A DNA stretch of 64,000 bases from Nymphaea colorata (lineage: Eukaryota > Streptophyta > Magnoliopsida > Nymphaeales > Nymphaeaceae): contig NC_045147.1 in the NCBI RefSeq assembly GCF_008831285.2, positions 16,470,854-16,534,853 on the forward strand, written 5' to 3'. Positions 51,901 through 64,000 of this stretch are shown here, in pieces; within the stretch, counting starts at the first letter, position 1, and the number at the start of each line of letters is the position of its first letter. The translations under genes and the position numbers were made by a program. Under the pieces are notes generated by a model. That model was not told the origin of the DNA, did no database searches, and saw only the letters and a list, made by a program, of their open reading frames with translations.

Positions 51901-54900
51901 AAGGCAATTATATACATCTCCATGTCTTTGTAAATGAACCATAATTTTATTCATTCAATGAAGGCGATCATAATCCTCTTACGCTTACTGTTTTGTTTTA
52001 TTTGATGTCGCCGTTTTTCTGCTTTGGTTTTCCACATCATTCAGCATCATATGTTATACTATGTGAACTGCCATATGCATGCAATTATTCAATTTCACTT
52101 TCAGTTAAGTGAAGCAAGTACTTCGACACATTAAAAATACTAATTATAAAACTTGGTAATCAGGTCCTCAAAGGTCACACCATGAAATGCTTCTGCTGTG
52201 ACCTCCAAGCCGATTGCATGCGCATGCAGGCGCGAATAGCTTGGATGCTCGAGACACAAGTACTCTCCTATAAACCATATAAACTGTTAATAAATGTTAA
52301 AAATTTTCCATAAAATAATGCCTTTTTTAACTATGACGTGTTGTGAGGGAGGTTGAACACATGATCAACAGTACTGCTGAATATATTTTTGAACAGTTTG
52401 AGCCAGAAAAGTGGGGATCAGAGATTTTGCAATGAACTTCCAAGTATATTTTCGATCTTATTTGTATGATTCATGGGTTTTAGGTTAATAACCATGACAA
52501 CATCGTTTAGATGGCAAATTGAAAAGTTTGCGGAAATACTTTACCAGTGTTTGTCAGTTATTTGGATAATATCAACAATGAATTGTTTACTGAATGTGGG
52601 CATTCAATATGCAATATGGTATACACTTGCCTGTTGTTATTTGTAGTTCCCAAGGCGGCAGCCAATTTTTTTTTTTATAGAGTACTAAATATATAATTAA
52701 CAAATTTTCAATTGACCTTGGGGCAGTGATCTGGGTCTCATGGGCCTACCTGCTATACTGGACCAGGTCCACCGAGATCAACATATAAATTCAAAGTTTT
52801 GTGCTGAGATCATTAAATGAAGTTCTTTAGATGAAGACACTGCTCTTTCAGATGCCTCTAGATGTCATCTTCAATAACACCTCAAACTATTGAGGGTAGG
52901 TTACTAAAATACAGTTTGTTAACGGGGGCTAGTGGTGACACCAGCCAACAAAATAAACTTTATTTGCATATATAAACTTCATTGATTTTCAGTTTTTTAC
53001 AATAGGAGTGATCCTTAAAGTTTGAAATTTAATCTTAGAATGCCCTTAGAAAGAAAATTCTGACTCTACCACTGAACGGGGAACAATTTTGAAACAATCT
53101 GGCGCCATCGTTCCTGGAAATGAATGGTCGCGGACTTCTTGAGGACTTTTCTGGCTTGCAGCTTCATTATGGCCAGCCCTCCTCCTTGCTTTCATTTTCA
53201 TAATATAACTCAATTTGAATAAGCTGGACATGAGAAGATTTCAACAAAGCGATCCTTGTCATAAGCCAGTTTTACTAACGAAATTTCAAACAAAATCCTG
53301 TCATCGCAAATTGCAGGATCTCTTGAGAATTTGCTCTTCCTGTTATTCTTTAATTGTTTTCCTTCCAATTCTTTAAGGGGTAGATATAAACAAGCGCATT
53401 CAGTTGTTAATTTAGAACCGACCACTCAGAATCGGTGACATCGAGATGAGCAGCTGTAACCCAAATAAGATAAAAGTAATGAAACTGCAGATACACCATT
53501 GTTGGTGTGCGACATTGTAGACAAAAATTTACAAGATGGCAAGCCTGCTACCAGATATGCCACATAAATTTCTCCGTCGAAAACCAAATCTCATGATAAT
53601 TTTCAACAGTCCTGCTAGTTGCCGCACCGCTGTTTTTAGGAGTCCCTTGCATATGTATTGCAGAGGGAGATTCTTTCAGATACTTGTGGCTATGGAGTTT
53701 CCGAGCACTGAATGCGTCCCACATCATAATTATTAAAGAACTCTCAGATCTTCAATCTGCAAACAACGGCCATGCTGTTGCACATTTGACTTGTGGTGGA
53801 AAACGCCATGCAAAAACTCTTTTAAAATATTTACACAGCTCAAGCCTCAAGTCTTTGGTGGCATACTGTTGGCAGATGTGAACTGATGTGACTGATACTG
53901 ATCGTGGCGGCGACTTCCTACTGCCGCTCACCGAAGCAGGAGCCGGACGTTAAATATCTTCTGTCTGTTAAAGAACTAAGAAAAATCTGTGGCCACAAGC
54001 CGAGAATCTTGGGATTTCTTAGAAAATTTCCGGTCTTTGTCTATCTACCGTTGTCAGCTTTATGAGTTTTAGGCACGAACCAGCATGCATATGGGCAGCA
54101 ACCAGGAAAGAACAAACGGATGCTTCCTCCGTCCTTTTTGCTCACCAAAATACTTATTCGATGGTGCTGAGATTGATGGTATATATTCGCCACAATTTTG
54201 CAAAAAAATATCCACACCATGAATCGTTGATCATATCATCACTCTAAATATTCACTAATATATATTTCCCTTTTCGTGGTTTTAGGAAATTTTAGTAGAA
54301 AGTTTCTTCTGTCAGGATGGGTTCCCAATATTTGATCCGGTTCTCTGTAAAAATGGGAACTAAGCAATCGCAGAGTGCTTGCATCATGCTGTCTCATCCT
54401 TCAAATTATGCAGGACACTCAGTTTTGTTTCAGAAGAAAAGGAATCATGCTTTAGATGATTTGAAATGAACAGCAATTACCTGCAACCTTTTGGCTCAGG
54501 AGTTAAATGGTTTACTGTGAGTTCCAGAAAGCCAGACCTACAATAGTCTGTGATCCGTCACGAATAATAACTTCGATGGATTAGGTGTGGCTATTGGATA
54601 TATGTTCTAAGTAATCAGGTGCAGTGCTCCCTAGTGGGCGGAAATTAAGGCCCTTGGTCAGAAGTCGTGACCTGATATGCTGGTCTGTGGAGTTTGTACG
54701 ACACATTGATTTCTGCATTACATATGAGTTGAATCTTCTCGAGCTCGACTCATATATTGCTCGGCTGGAGCTTGAATTGAACTGTAGAAGATCAGCTTGA
54801 GGACGACTAGATAGACCGAATCCCAGGTTGAGGTCGGCTCGTTTACCAACTCTTGATTGACTTGTTTCATTTCTTTGGTTTTAAGTTTGAAAGTTACAAA

Positions 54901-55240
54901 AAGATAGATACATAACTTAGATTAAAGAAGCTTACTTGAGTTGAACTCATTTATAAGCTCAAGCTTTCAGTTAATCTCAAGCTCAACTCATTTCTGGTCA
55001 AGGTTAACCGTAAGAGCCTGGTTAAAAAAGGAGTTCGAGAAGGCTCCACTGTTGTACAGTCTTAGTTGAATCCTCTTAAGGTTATATTACTTGAAAAGGT
55101 TTTACGACAAAGAAAGATATCGACAGAGACAATGGATTGCTTGAAAGCCCGCTGCATGCGGGTAGAGAAGGGAGAGAGAGAAAGAAATTAACTCGCAAAT
55201 GTCCACTTCTGCGTACGTCTGCCATTAGGAATATGAACAA
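51901..55240. other. Spacer between the small frame and the 5PTase gene
   Basis: No gene recognised. An old dispersed repeat with CTCGAGCTCGACTC and AAGCTCAAGC-like blocks lies at about 54725-54990. Short frames at 53536-53881 have no recognised family. Confidence 0.4.
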
Positions 55241-55253
55241 ATTAAACGGCTAA

Positions 55254-55902
55254 TTAATTTCCATTGCCAACAACTGACCAATTCTCTCTCGTTTCGCATC
55301 TTGCTGACGAGAAGATCAGGTTCTTCGATGCTTTAGTGCTATTGGTTACATCCGTTCTTATCGTGAAAGTGGCACGGACTGGTCTGTGATCCGAGTGCCT
55401 CATCTCTCCTCTCTCGTACAGGTTTTGCTTTATAGCCTTCCCATGCCACAGTATTCTGTCACACCTATGTACAGGAAGAAAACGACCATGTTATTTACTT
55501 GGACGGAAGATCGTTGCCATTGACCATGCATCCCTACAGATTGAAGAATTCATGCAAATGTCATCCATATTTCTGTCAAGGGTACTTACTGTTTTAAATT
55601 AAAACTAGTTGTTTCAAAACATTTTTCATTTATGTAACTAATGATCTCTTACAAGTGGAAGAAATCAAGCAAGAAAACAATTACCATGCCGGGGCGCGCT
55701 TCTTTTTCCTGTTTCCACCATTATCGGATCCATAGTACTCATCGGAACCATGAGAATATTTATATGTTGGCGCAAACTCTATGGTTCCTTCGTGCCATCC
55801 ATGGAAAACTCCACCCTCGGAGAGCTCTACCCTTAGCTTCACATGTCAAGCCATTGGAAACTTTTAATAACAGTGAGTTTAATATTGCCATAAACAAGAA
55901 CC

Positions 55903-55963
<61 letters not shown>

Positions 55964-58173
55964 CAAACACACATATAGGTAAGGTAGAGTGAGACTATAC
56001 TTGGTCATTTTCATGCAAACTTCTCCATTCATGCCTCTCCACAAGAGATCTGGTCTCCAACTCGGGCAATGAGATTCGGTAATTCAAATCTCCCAACCAA
56101 ATAACCCGACTAAAAAGGCAAAAAATAAACATAACCATGTCATTTTGGGTGTTTCATAGCTTTGCAGTACTGAATCATTATGTAAACAATATTATATGGA
56201 TAATTCAACTGGTCCATGAGTTTAAACACAAGATTTAGAAGATCAATGAAACGAGCGAGCGGTCAATCTCGATGTGCTTAATTAGAATAGACTGTATACT
56301 CACTCGTGGCTGAGAATGCTTGTGGGCAGATCCATGGAAGGGCCAGCAGGAAATTTAGTTTTTAACATGATCTGGGAAACACCCCGATTTCTGAGGATTT
56401 CGTCTCCTTCCTTCCCTCCAGAGGCCAGATGACAGCAAACGAAACAAAAGCTCGTGCCATGTAGAAGGAATCTAACAGAAACTGATCCCTGTATTGAATA
56501 TTTGAATGAAAAATGGATCTATACACAAACGATCCTTGAAATTAAGCATATGTCAAATAAAATTTGTTGTTTTTTTTTTTTGTAGCTCGTTCTTGTATAG
56601 CTAGGGCCGGGTATAATTAATGGTTCCTTTCTTCACCATTAACGGCGTCTCGAGTACTGAGCAAGTGGATCCCATGAACTATTATAGAGAAGGGGACCGT
56701 ACCCGGTACTCCGACTCGATTATTAGATCTCCTATCTATTCTTGTCATGTCTTGTACATCCACTCCCATTCAATGCCACCAATAATTCAATTTGACCTTG
56801 GCCAGGAATCTAGTGGGTGGAATTGTGGCCAGGCTTGTGAACTTTGGGTTTTATCATGAAATAAGACATGATTTTACGTGATTCTGGAATGTGGTCTGGG
56901 CAAATAAACGTTTAAGTTTTTGGCAAATGCTGATTAAGTCTAGCATATCAAAATCTGCCACTGAACCAGCTATTTAGTTGAGTTCACTAGATTAACTGGG
57001 CAGATGAAGCTCCTAGAAGTTCTTGAAATTCATGAGAATTTTGGGGTAGGAGGGGTTCCAAAAGCAGCAAATGCACCATGCTCATTCTGGACTCTTTCCT
57101 GCCTTTTAACTTAAAGGTTTTAAGTTCAATTCTAAGGTGTCATTTAACAAACGAAACACTTTGTGGGTATTCCAGAACACTTAGCTCTAGTGTTTCATGA
57201 ATGTATTCCAATCATTCTTTCCAAAGTAGATTTATGAAACACGCATACAAAGAATGCTCCAATTACCAAACGACCCATAAAGAATGTGGGTGGTCCGAGT
57301 CTCTTAGTCCCTTAAAAGATTGAATTATTTTGTGGTATGTGGAAGCTGTTGATACTTTCCAGAAGACAAATTAGAGCTTATCTTGTAATTGATCATATTG
57401 GTTATGATAGAGAATCAGAGATTACTCCGTATATGACCATGCATATATGTTCTCTTTGATAGTACATCATCCCCATTAATGACAGTAATGAAAAATTTCA
57501 GAGAGAGAGAGAGAGAGAGAGAGCCAACCTTGTTACCCAAGCAGCCCATGAGGCCACAACCGACGCAGGAGACGGAGGGGTGGTGGATGAACTTCAAGAG
57601 CGTCCTTCTCGCCCAAACGGAGATCATGATCCCCACCATCTGCTTGCTGGCTATGCACTGAAACTCACCTGCAGCCTTCTCCCTCCCAACTGGATAAATT
57701 CTTTGCTTCTGCTGCTGCTGCTCTTGAGGCAGCAGTGGCGCCCCACTAGCCGATGCCTTCTCATTGAGTGCTGATCTTATCAGGCGGTGCCATTTGGTGC
57801 AAATGCTTGGATTCTCTGTCCTCAGAACGTTCCCCGCACTCAGTGGGACTATTTCTTGAAACCTACAAACAGGAAGAATCCACTGCTAGTTACATGGAAG
57901 AGATTCACTGAAACTAGAATGCCAAACACAAGGTGCACGGCGTCCCTTACCCGAGAACGTAGATATCGTATGAGCCGTCGCCTGTGTCGAGCCATTCTTC
58001 CAAATTCAAATCCTCTGGTGGGGGGATCCCTCCCATATTCCATGTGCTCGCAAACACCCTTCAATCAATTCAACAACAGAAAGAAAAGTAAAGCGAAGAA
58101 CAATTAGGATCACAAAGATAATGCGTACCAAGAAGCCAATTGGGCAAGAAAAGGAGCACACGACTCACAGAAC

Positions 58174-58226
<53 letters not shown>

Positions 58227-58385
58227 TGATGATATCAATTATCAATATTACTTTTGTTGAGAGTGAAGAAGAGAATCAGGTGTCAATTACTTGTACTCTT
58301 CTGTGAAGAGGCGATCAATGCAAACAGAGTCCGACATGACGGGAAACAGCATTCCTCGAGAAACCGAATGCCTTTGGTGAGCCAT
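55254..58385 (-). CDS. 5PTASE11: Type inositol polyphosphate 5-phosphatase, 5PTase11-like (7 exons)
   Basis: Removes the 5-phosphate from inositol polyphosphates and/or phosphoinositides, dampening Ins(1,4,5)P3/PI(4,5)P2 signalling. Exons in coding order: 58385-58291, 58058-57951, 57862-57529, 56488-56304, 56109-56001, 55836-55685, 55464-55254; 1194 nt, 397 aa. Endonuclease/exonuclease/phosphatase fold from STWNMGG (about 36-42) through FQEIVPL, VSCVGCGLMGCLGNKGSVSVRF and FCFVCCHLASGGKEGDE. Catalytic signatures: WLGDLNYR (245-252), PAWCDRILW (326-334) and SDHRPV (352-357). The head CIDRLFTEEYK before the catalytic domain and the NLIFSSARCE tail match my memory of Arabidopsis 5PTase11. There are no WD40 repeats, so it is a short form. 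The proposed start has an in-frame TAG two codons upstream; a spliced start farther up is possible. Introns contain CT, GA and TA repeats. Confidence 0.93.
55905..55961. repeat. (TA)n microsatellite in 5PTase intron 5
   Basis: About 57 bp of TA make up a third of the 164-bp intron 55837-56000. Confidence 0.95.
57136..57283. mobile_element. Possible MITE in 5PTase intron 3
   Basis: The left end GGTGTCATTTAACAAACG and right end ACCAAACGACCC (complement GGGTCGTTTGGT) are partly inverted, as in many plant hAT-type MITEs. It lies in the 1040-bp intron 56489-57528. No clear target duplication was found. Confidence 0.35.
57501..57523. repeat. (GA)n microsatellite near the 5PTase intron 3 donor
   Basis: CT on the transcript strand, starting 5 nt after the intron's GT (57528-57527). 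Confidence 0.9.
58173..58226. repeat. (CT)n microsatellite in 5PTase intron 1
   Basis: About 50 bp of CT on the plus strand within intron 58059-58290, so GA on the transcript strand. Confidence 0.95.
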
Positions 58386-59172
58386 CTGCTAAACTTACGG
58401 ATGCCCTCGCAAGCGGCTTCTTCCCCACCAATCGCTGCCACATCTGATGAAACCCCTTGACGTTACGTGCTCCAATCTGCACCACTAACAGGAAGTACTC
58501 CCACCATTCACAGTACCATATATATATAATGAGCAAGTATATGATTAATATCTTAAACATATAAAACCGCAGACGCTGATATTCTTTCTGTTCTCTGCAT
58601 GGTGAAATGCTTATCCTATACTAAATGTCCACAGAGAGACAGAGATAAATGCAAGTCGTAGGCAGAAAAGAGGGCCCAGATGAGGCTGCAATGAAAGATG
58701 CGTTCGGCCAAATTAGGGAAAGCGAGTGACGTTGACAATAATAACTATGAAATCAGATTGCATATGATGCGAAACGCTTCCGGGGAAGTCTTGCAGCAAA
58801 ATGGGCGACAGGCGGAAATACTGTTGAAGATGAAAGAGTCTGACTTTCTTTCTTATTTTTTTCCTTTTTTTGGTTAATTCTGGACTGTTCGCTGCCATTC
58901 ATTTTATAGATGGTGGGAGAGAATGAAACTGAAAAAGTAGGACATTTTAGTCGTGATCATTAATACACAAGTTTTTCTTTCAACTGCCCATGAGTTTTTA
59001 TTCAATCATGTCATGTGTGGAAGGCAAAATCAATGAGTCTAGACTCTTCCATGATTGGTTTAGCATCTAAAGGTTATATATATAAGAATTCAACTCATCC
59101 GGCCATTTCGAGCTCCGTCCAATATAATGCATCAGGCTGGCTGTGTGCTGATTCGGAAAATCTACAAATAAT

Positions 59173-59199
59173 TTATATATATATATATATATATATATA
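59173..59199. repeat. (TA)n microsatellite
   Basis: About 27 bp of TA dinucleotides in spacer. Confidence 0.9.
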
Positions 59200-59530
59200 A
59201 AAGGTTGCTTGTAAATTTTTCATTTTGGGATAGAAAAAAATCGGTGCACATGGATGAAAATGACCAAAATATCCTCATTAAAATAATAAACGAACATTTT
59301 TAAAAAAGGTAAAGGTGGTAAAAAGGTAAAAATGTCTAAAATGTCCTTTATAAAAAAAATTCAAAAATGTCTCCATCTCATTTTGTTGTATATTTGTTGT
59401 CAACCAAGTGGCCCTGATGACTCGCATCAGACGGGGGACCTACGTGTATGGAGGAAGAAGCATGACTAGGAGATCTTGAGTCATACTGGGTAATGAGTTG
59501 TTGCCAATTCTTGGGCGGCATACATCAGCT

Positions 59531-59667
59531 CAGGAGCAGAAGCAGAAATTTTTCATGAGGCAGACCGAATTAAAATTTCTAAATTTTAATTAAGCCCGAA
59601 ATATTTATATGTAACAAGTAAAATTTTTTAAAAATTTATGAGTAAAATTACCTTGACTCTGCCCCTG
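59531..59667. mobile_element. hAT-like MITE, copy 2 (137 bp)
   Basis: Begins CAGGAGCAGAAGCAG and ends GACTCTGCCCCTG. A perfect 8-bp target duplication CATCAGCT flanks it (59523-59530 and 59668-59675). It is shorter than the other two copies, with a very AT-rich middle. Confidence 0.8.
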
Positions 59668-61686
59668 CATCAGCTTATTAATTTAGATGAAGATGCAAAC
59701 AGGTTTTTTTCATTAATGTAGTTAATGAATGCATATATGCCGTATGCACGGCCTTTGATAGAGACATCAACCTCTTGCGCATCCAATCAGGGTCTTCTCC
59801 TGTCTGATTTTAGCTAGACATCTTTCTTCTAATGCAAGTTAACGTTCAAAACTCTTTAGTTATTTATCATTGGGATGCATCATTAAATGCATGATATTGA
59901 AATTTTGGGTTACCCATATTCAATAGATATAATTGGAGTTGATTTAATTTATCAGCAGTCGCTCAATATTCCAATTATGCGCACGTTCTTTTCTTTTGGT
60001 TTTTCCACAAAAATACTGTTATAAACTATAGATTCACGAAAGGAAAAAACTGAGATTTAATGCACGGCATTAATTTCGTTGGTGCCTTTCTTTCTTTAGG
60101 TGAGACGAATGAAATTACATATTTGCTCATAGCTAGACCATGAACTCCTAGGGCCTGTTTGGATGACATGGACCGAAAGCTTGGCTCTAGAAAAACCAGG
60201 TTTTGCCCCAAATTAGGATATTGGCAACTCATATCTAGAAAACACTTGATTTTGCTATTTTCTACTTGGGTGCCCAAAAACATGAACATGGGTTTTCACT
60301 TTTTTTTAAGTAAAGATATGTAATTGAGAAAATCACTAAAAAAACGTAAAAAAGAAAAACTTTACTAAGAGGAGCTCCAGCCCCATTCTATAATTTAGAA
60401 AAAATAAATAAGAAGGAAAACTTTAGGAAATCAGCAATATAGACTTTTTATGCAATAGATGAGAGGAAATGTGTTTGGTGGTTAATTTAGAAAAAGCAGA
60501 GCCTGCAAATTATACTAATTAAAGTTATTTATACTAATGTGTTTGATAGCGACGAATTTCAAATCTAACGCTGATCTGAAATCCCTCTTATGGGGGGCCT
60601 CATAGAGTAAACAAACACTAAATTTCAGATCCATAGAAAAATGAGGATTCGAGATCCTCAGCATGTAGCCAGAACCTTATCAAACTTGAGGTCTTATGGG
60701 AGGGGGTCTGACCTCAAATCCTCATATTTGAGATCGTAAGGTTGCATTTAATTGCTGTAGATTTGAGATCCGCGGTTTTCAAGTCCGACCATATCAGCAC
60801 TCCAACCCCCGGCGAACCGGGTCAGACATAAACTCCATGTTTTTTACAATGTAGCATGAATTTAAAATCCATGTTCCGGGGATGGATGTTGAAATCCACA
60901 GTTTTAATAAACTGTGGACTTCATATACTACTGATTTCAGATCCTTAGTGATCTTATAAGATCCACACGGATCTTCGTCCTGAAGCTAACAAATGCCCCT
61001 TAAAAGTCTCCCAACACCCAAGTTTTTTTTAAACTCGATAACATAATTAAAATCAAAGCTGCTTAGGGGAAAAATTAAAACTAAGATTGAAAAATCAGCC
61101 ACGTAGCAACAAGAAACAAATGCAATTATATGGTGAAACTAACTAAAACATATGTGGAAGCTTAAAAATAACCTCATGATCATTGATTATAGCCCAACGA
61201 GAACCGCTTGTTAGATATTAAAATATAATTTTTAAAGTCAATAATGGCGTACAAAATTGTTTGGCTTTGCTTAACAAGTAGGCTTATAAAGTCAGAACCG
61301 AATGTTTTGAGATGGACCGAGTCGGCTTCACGTGGGTCCTGACAAGTAGGTCTAAGCTTATCAACTCAAAGGCGTGATCGATGATTAATCTAAATATTGG
61401 ATTACTACAAGAAGTTAATGTGGACCAACATAGGAAAAAAAAAAATCAGGTTACGTTATGTGATAACTCATTTCATACGAATATCGACTAATAATTAACT
61501 AAATATCTGATCATCCTTATTTGACAATCAGATGTTGATTGATTTTTTTTTTCCTTTTCTTTATAGGTATGAAAGGGGTTAGGCAGAGAGCTAGATCTAC
61601 CAGAACATGCTCATGAAAGCCATGCAAGCTGGGTAATGCAACCTGAGATGTCGAACACTACTTCTTCATTTGGACGCGAAGGTCGT

Positions 61687-61806
<120 letters not shown>

Positions 61807-63526
61807 GTAGTAGAACCACATATTCCGATTCTAATTTTGGATCGACTCATTAATAATCATGCACGTTCTTTAGTACCAAAGTTTTTATGTTGTGGATACA
61901 TGTTTGTATAACGTGATGTGCCAAATTATGAATATTATTAGCAGAATTTTCAATATAATTTAGGAGGCATATACCAGAAGCTCATTGATCCTTATTGAAA
62001 TGGGCAACTTGGAAGAGGAGCATGCCTCATTGTTACATCATGCTGCATCATTTTTTATTAGTTTAGAATCAAAATCACAAAGGAGGAGAAAAGATTTTGG
62101 TGGCATATATCGTGTGGGCGCATTGCCACCCTCAGCTTTTGACTTTGTAAGTCATTCTTTTATGATATTGGTGCAGCAGACACCAAGGTATGGGGCACTT
62201 TGAGTAATCCAAGAAAAATAATGCCCAAAAAAGTTTGTCCCTTTCAAACATTAGGTGTGCTTATGGTTTGGCCAACACTTGTAGCTAGGGGGCCACAATG
62301 ACTGGTGACCAGGGCAACTCAAGCTTTACTTGACATAGACATGAAACTGGACCCAGTCTACAATTCATTGGCAGCTTTCATGGTGGGTCAACTCAGACTA
62401 GCTAATCCATCTTGAATTGAAAGCATCAGAGGGATCTACACCTTGGATCTGTGTAGGTTTCTTTTCCCAACAGCTTAGCCCAAAGCATGCACACAAAATG
62501 TGTAGGAAACTTCTTGATATTCTGCATCCTTGGCAGAACCAGATTTTCCCACTTCAAGTTCCAGCTAAGATAACAGGATACCAATCACAATTTTGCTTCC
62601 TCTGGCCCCGTTTGGATGATTATAATGGGGTTAAAAGCACGATTTGAAAAATGTGGTTGTGCACCAGTTCATGTTTTTAGTGAAGCCAAAAAACCTGATT
62701 TCTGTGATCTTGGAAAAGAGATCGTCCCCCGGCTGCTTGCAATATTGGCTGAAGTCATCCATGTGAAGCGACCCCAGCAGTTGCTTTTGGCTGGCTACTT
62801 AGTGGATTGGAATGGGACCAGTTAGGTGAGTAAAAAGAGTATTTCATTATATCGCCCAATAAAAAAGGAAAATGTGTCGAGTGTAAGATGCAACTCGAAT
62901 CAGCCAATTCTGCAAGTAAAGATATGCGGTTAGTTAGTGGATGAGGTCATATAGTTCCTAAATAGAGATGTTTTACTGTTGCATGCACCTGGCTTCCTCC
63001 TGTCCTGTCAAGATGAAAAGCAACGTCACAAAAAGTTAATTAAAAAAAAAAACATGTATCAGATTTGTAGATAGCCAACAAGATTAATGCGGAAAAAAAA
63101 TTCAACATTGTTTTATTAAAAGATTGGATCGGATTCGGACTTAAGAAATAACATCCCATGTTTCAATAATATGCATCAACGTAGTTGGTTAACTTTATTC
63201 AATATCCATACATTTCAAAAGTCGGTTATTACCATATCCAAATTGGATTTTCATGTGTTTGAATTTGAATTCAGATAATCTGTGAATCCAATCTATATGT
63301 CGACATCTCTAACTTAATGTGTTTAGGTTAACGAGAGTGGTTGAAGCCACTAGGTTGTGCTGTTCAGACGTGTGGACATTGCCCACCCCATTTACTTTAT
63401 ATGAACTAAACGTGACACTGAATTTCCTTTTAAGAGTCAGACGAGTATTTCAACTTATCCCTTAGCTAAGAACCGAAGCCCCCACCTTTCACCCCATCCA
63501 GGTAGGATACTTTTGATGTCTCGAGG

Positions 63527-63723
63527 CAGGGGCGGAGCCAGGATTTTTTTTAGGGTCGGGCCAAGACGATTTGCGGGCCGAGCCAGGGTCGGGCCAAGAG
63601 GAACGACGAGGAGCGACCGGTCGGGCTAAACTAAAAAAAAATTGATTTTTTCAATGTAAAAAAAAAAATTCTTGGGCTCACCTGAGCCATGGCCCGGACA
63701 GGCTCCCCCTCCCTCTGCCCCTG
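63527..63723. mobile_element. hAT-like MITE, copy 3 (197 bp)
   Basis: Begins CAGGGGCGGAGCCAGG and ends CCCTCTGCCCCTG, with an 8-bp duplication TCTCGAGG/TCTGGAGG (one mismatch) at 63519-63526 and 63724-63731. The GGGCCATGG-type block near its right end is shared with copy 1. Confidence 0.82.
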
Positions 63724-64000
63724 TCTGGAGGTGCATTTCATTCTTTTGTAGTATAAAGAGTTGATATCATCAGAATTCGAAACAGAATTAACTTCATATA
63801 CCAACCCCCACCTCGTCGGTGGTGCCGACCCCCTCGAGGATTTTTAAAGTCAAATTCAGTTCTGCTGTACTTGTAAAGGAGTTTGCATTCAATCCTAGAT
63901 TCAACCATTGGCAGACTACGGTTAGTCCGACTAGAATCCTCAGTGGGCTTGACCAGGCAGGCTGGGTCAAGCTCAGAACATCAAATATTACTTAGGATCC

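Overview
The window is nuclear DNA of a flowering plant. The genes have many GT-AG introns, are separated by kilobases of AT-rich repeat-laden spacer, and match plant families or plant-type versions of families (cyclin-J18, MAP65, plant calmodulin, plant type inositol polyphosphate 5-phosphatase). Species or order cannot be fixed from the sequence alone. There are no operons, CRISPR arrays or phage features, and I recognised no tRNA or rRNA gene.

Layout: (1) 377-6595 (+), the last 12 exons of a dihydroxyacetone kinase gene whose 5' part lies before the window. (2) 8898-13485 (+), a nine-exon cyclin-J18 gene, including an 18-nt microexon and a solo LTR with target-site duplication in intron 6. 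(3) About 13.5-28.9 kb, a gene-poor spacer of decayed repeats and short tandem duplications. (4) 29570-34491 (+), a complete 11-exon MAP65 microtubule-associated protein gene. (5) 36366-37058 (-), a broken copy of the Hsp70 nuclear-import factor Hikeshi/OPI10. (6) 38702-42101 (+), a four-exon calmodulin gene. (7) 46300-49925 (-), an eight-exon N-alpha-acetyltransferase 40 (NatD) gene, convergent with calmodulin. (8) 55254-58385 (-), a seven-exon inositol polyphosphate 5-phosphatase, closest in my memory to Arabidopsis 5PTase11. (9) 58.4-64 kb, spacer with long TA repeats and small transposons.

Exon models were built by hand: each junction was placed at GT/AG, phases were carried through, and total lengths were checked to be multiples of three (DHAK part 369 aa, CYCJ18 243 aa, MAP65 590 aa, calmodulin 149 aa, NAA40 260 aa, 5PTase 397 aa). 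The genes are unrelated housekeeping or signalling functions and do not form a pathway or cluster.

I did not find a novel biological system. The most interesting structure is at the intron and repeat level: CT microsatellites sit at or just inside the 5' splice site of four introns in four different genes; a solo LTR with perfect 5-bp duplications sits inside CYCJ18; a small hAT-like MITE family has three copies with 8-bp duplications; and the Hikeshi pseudogene has kept its intron.
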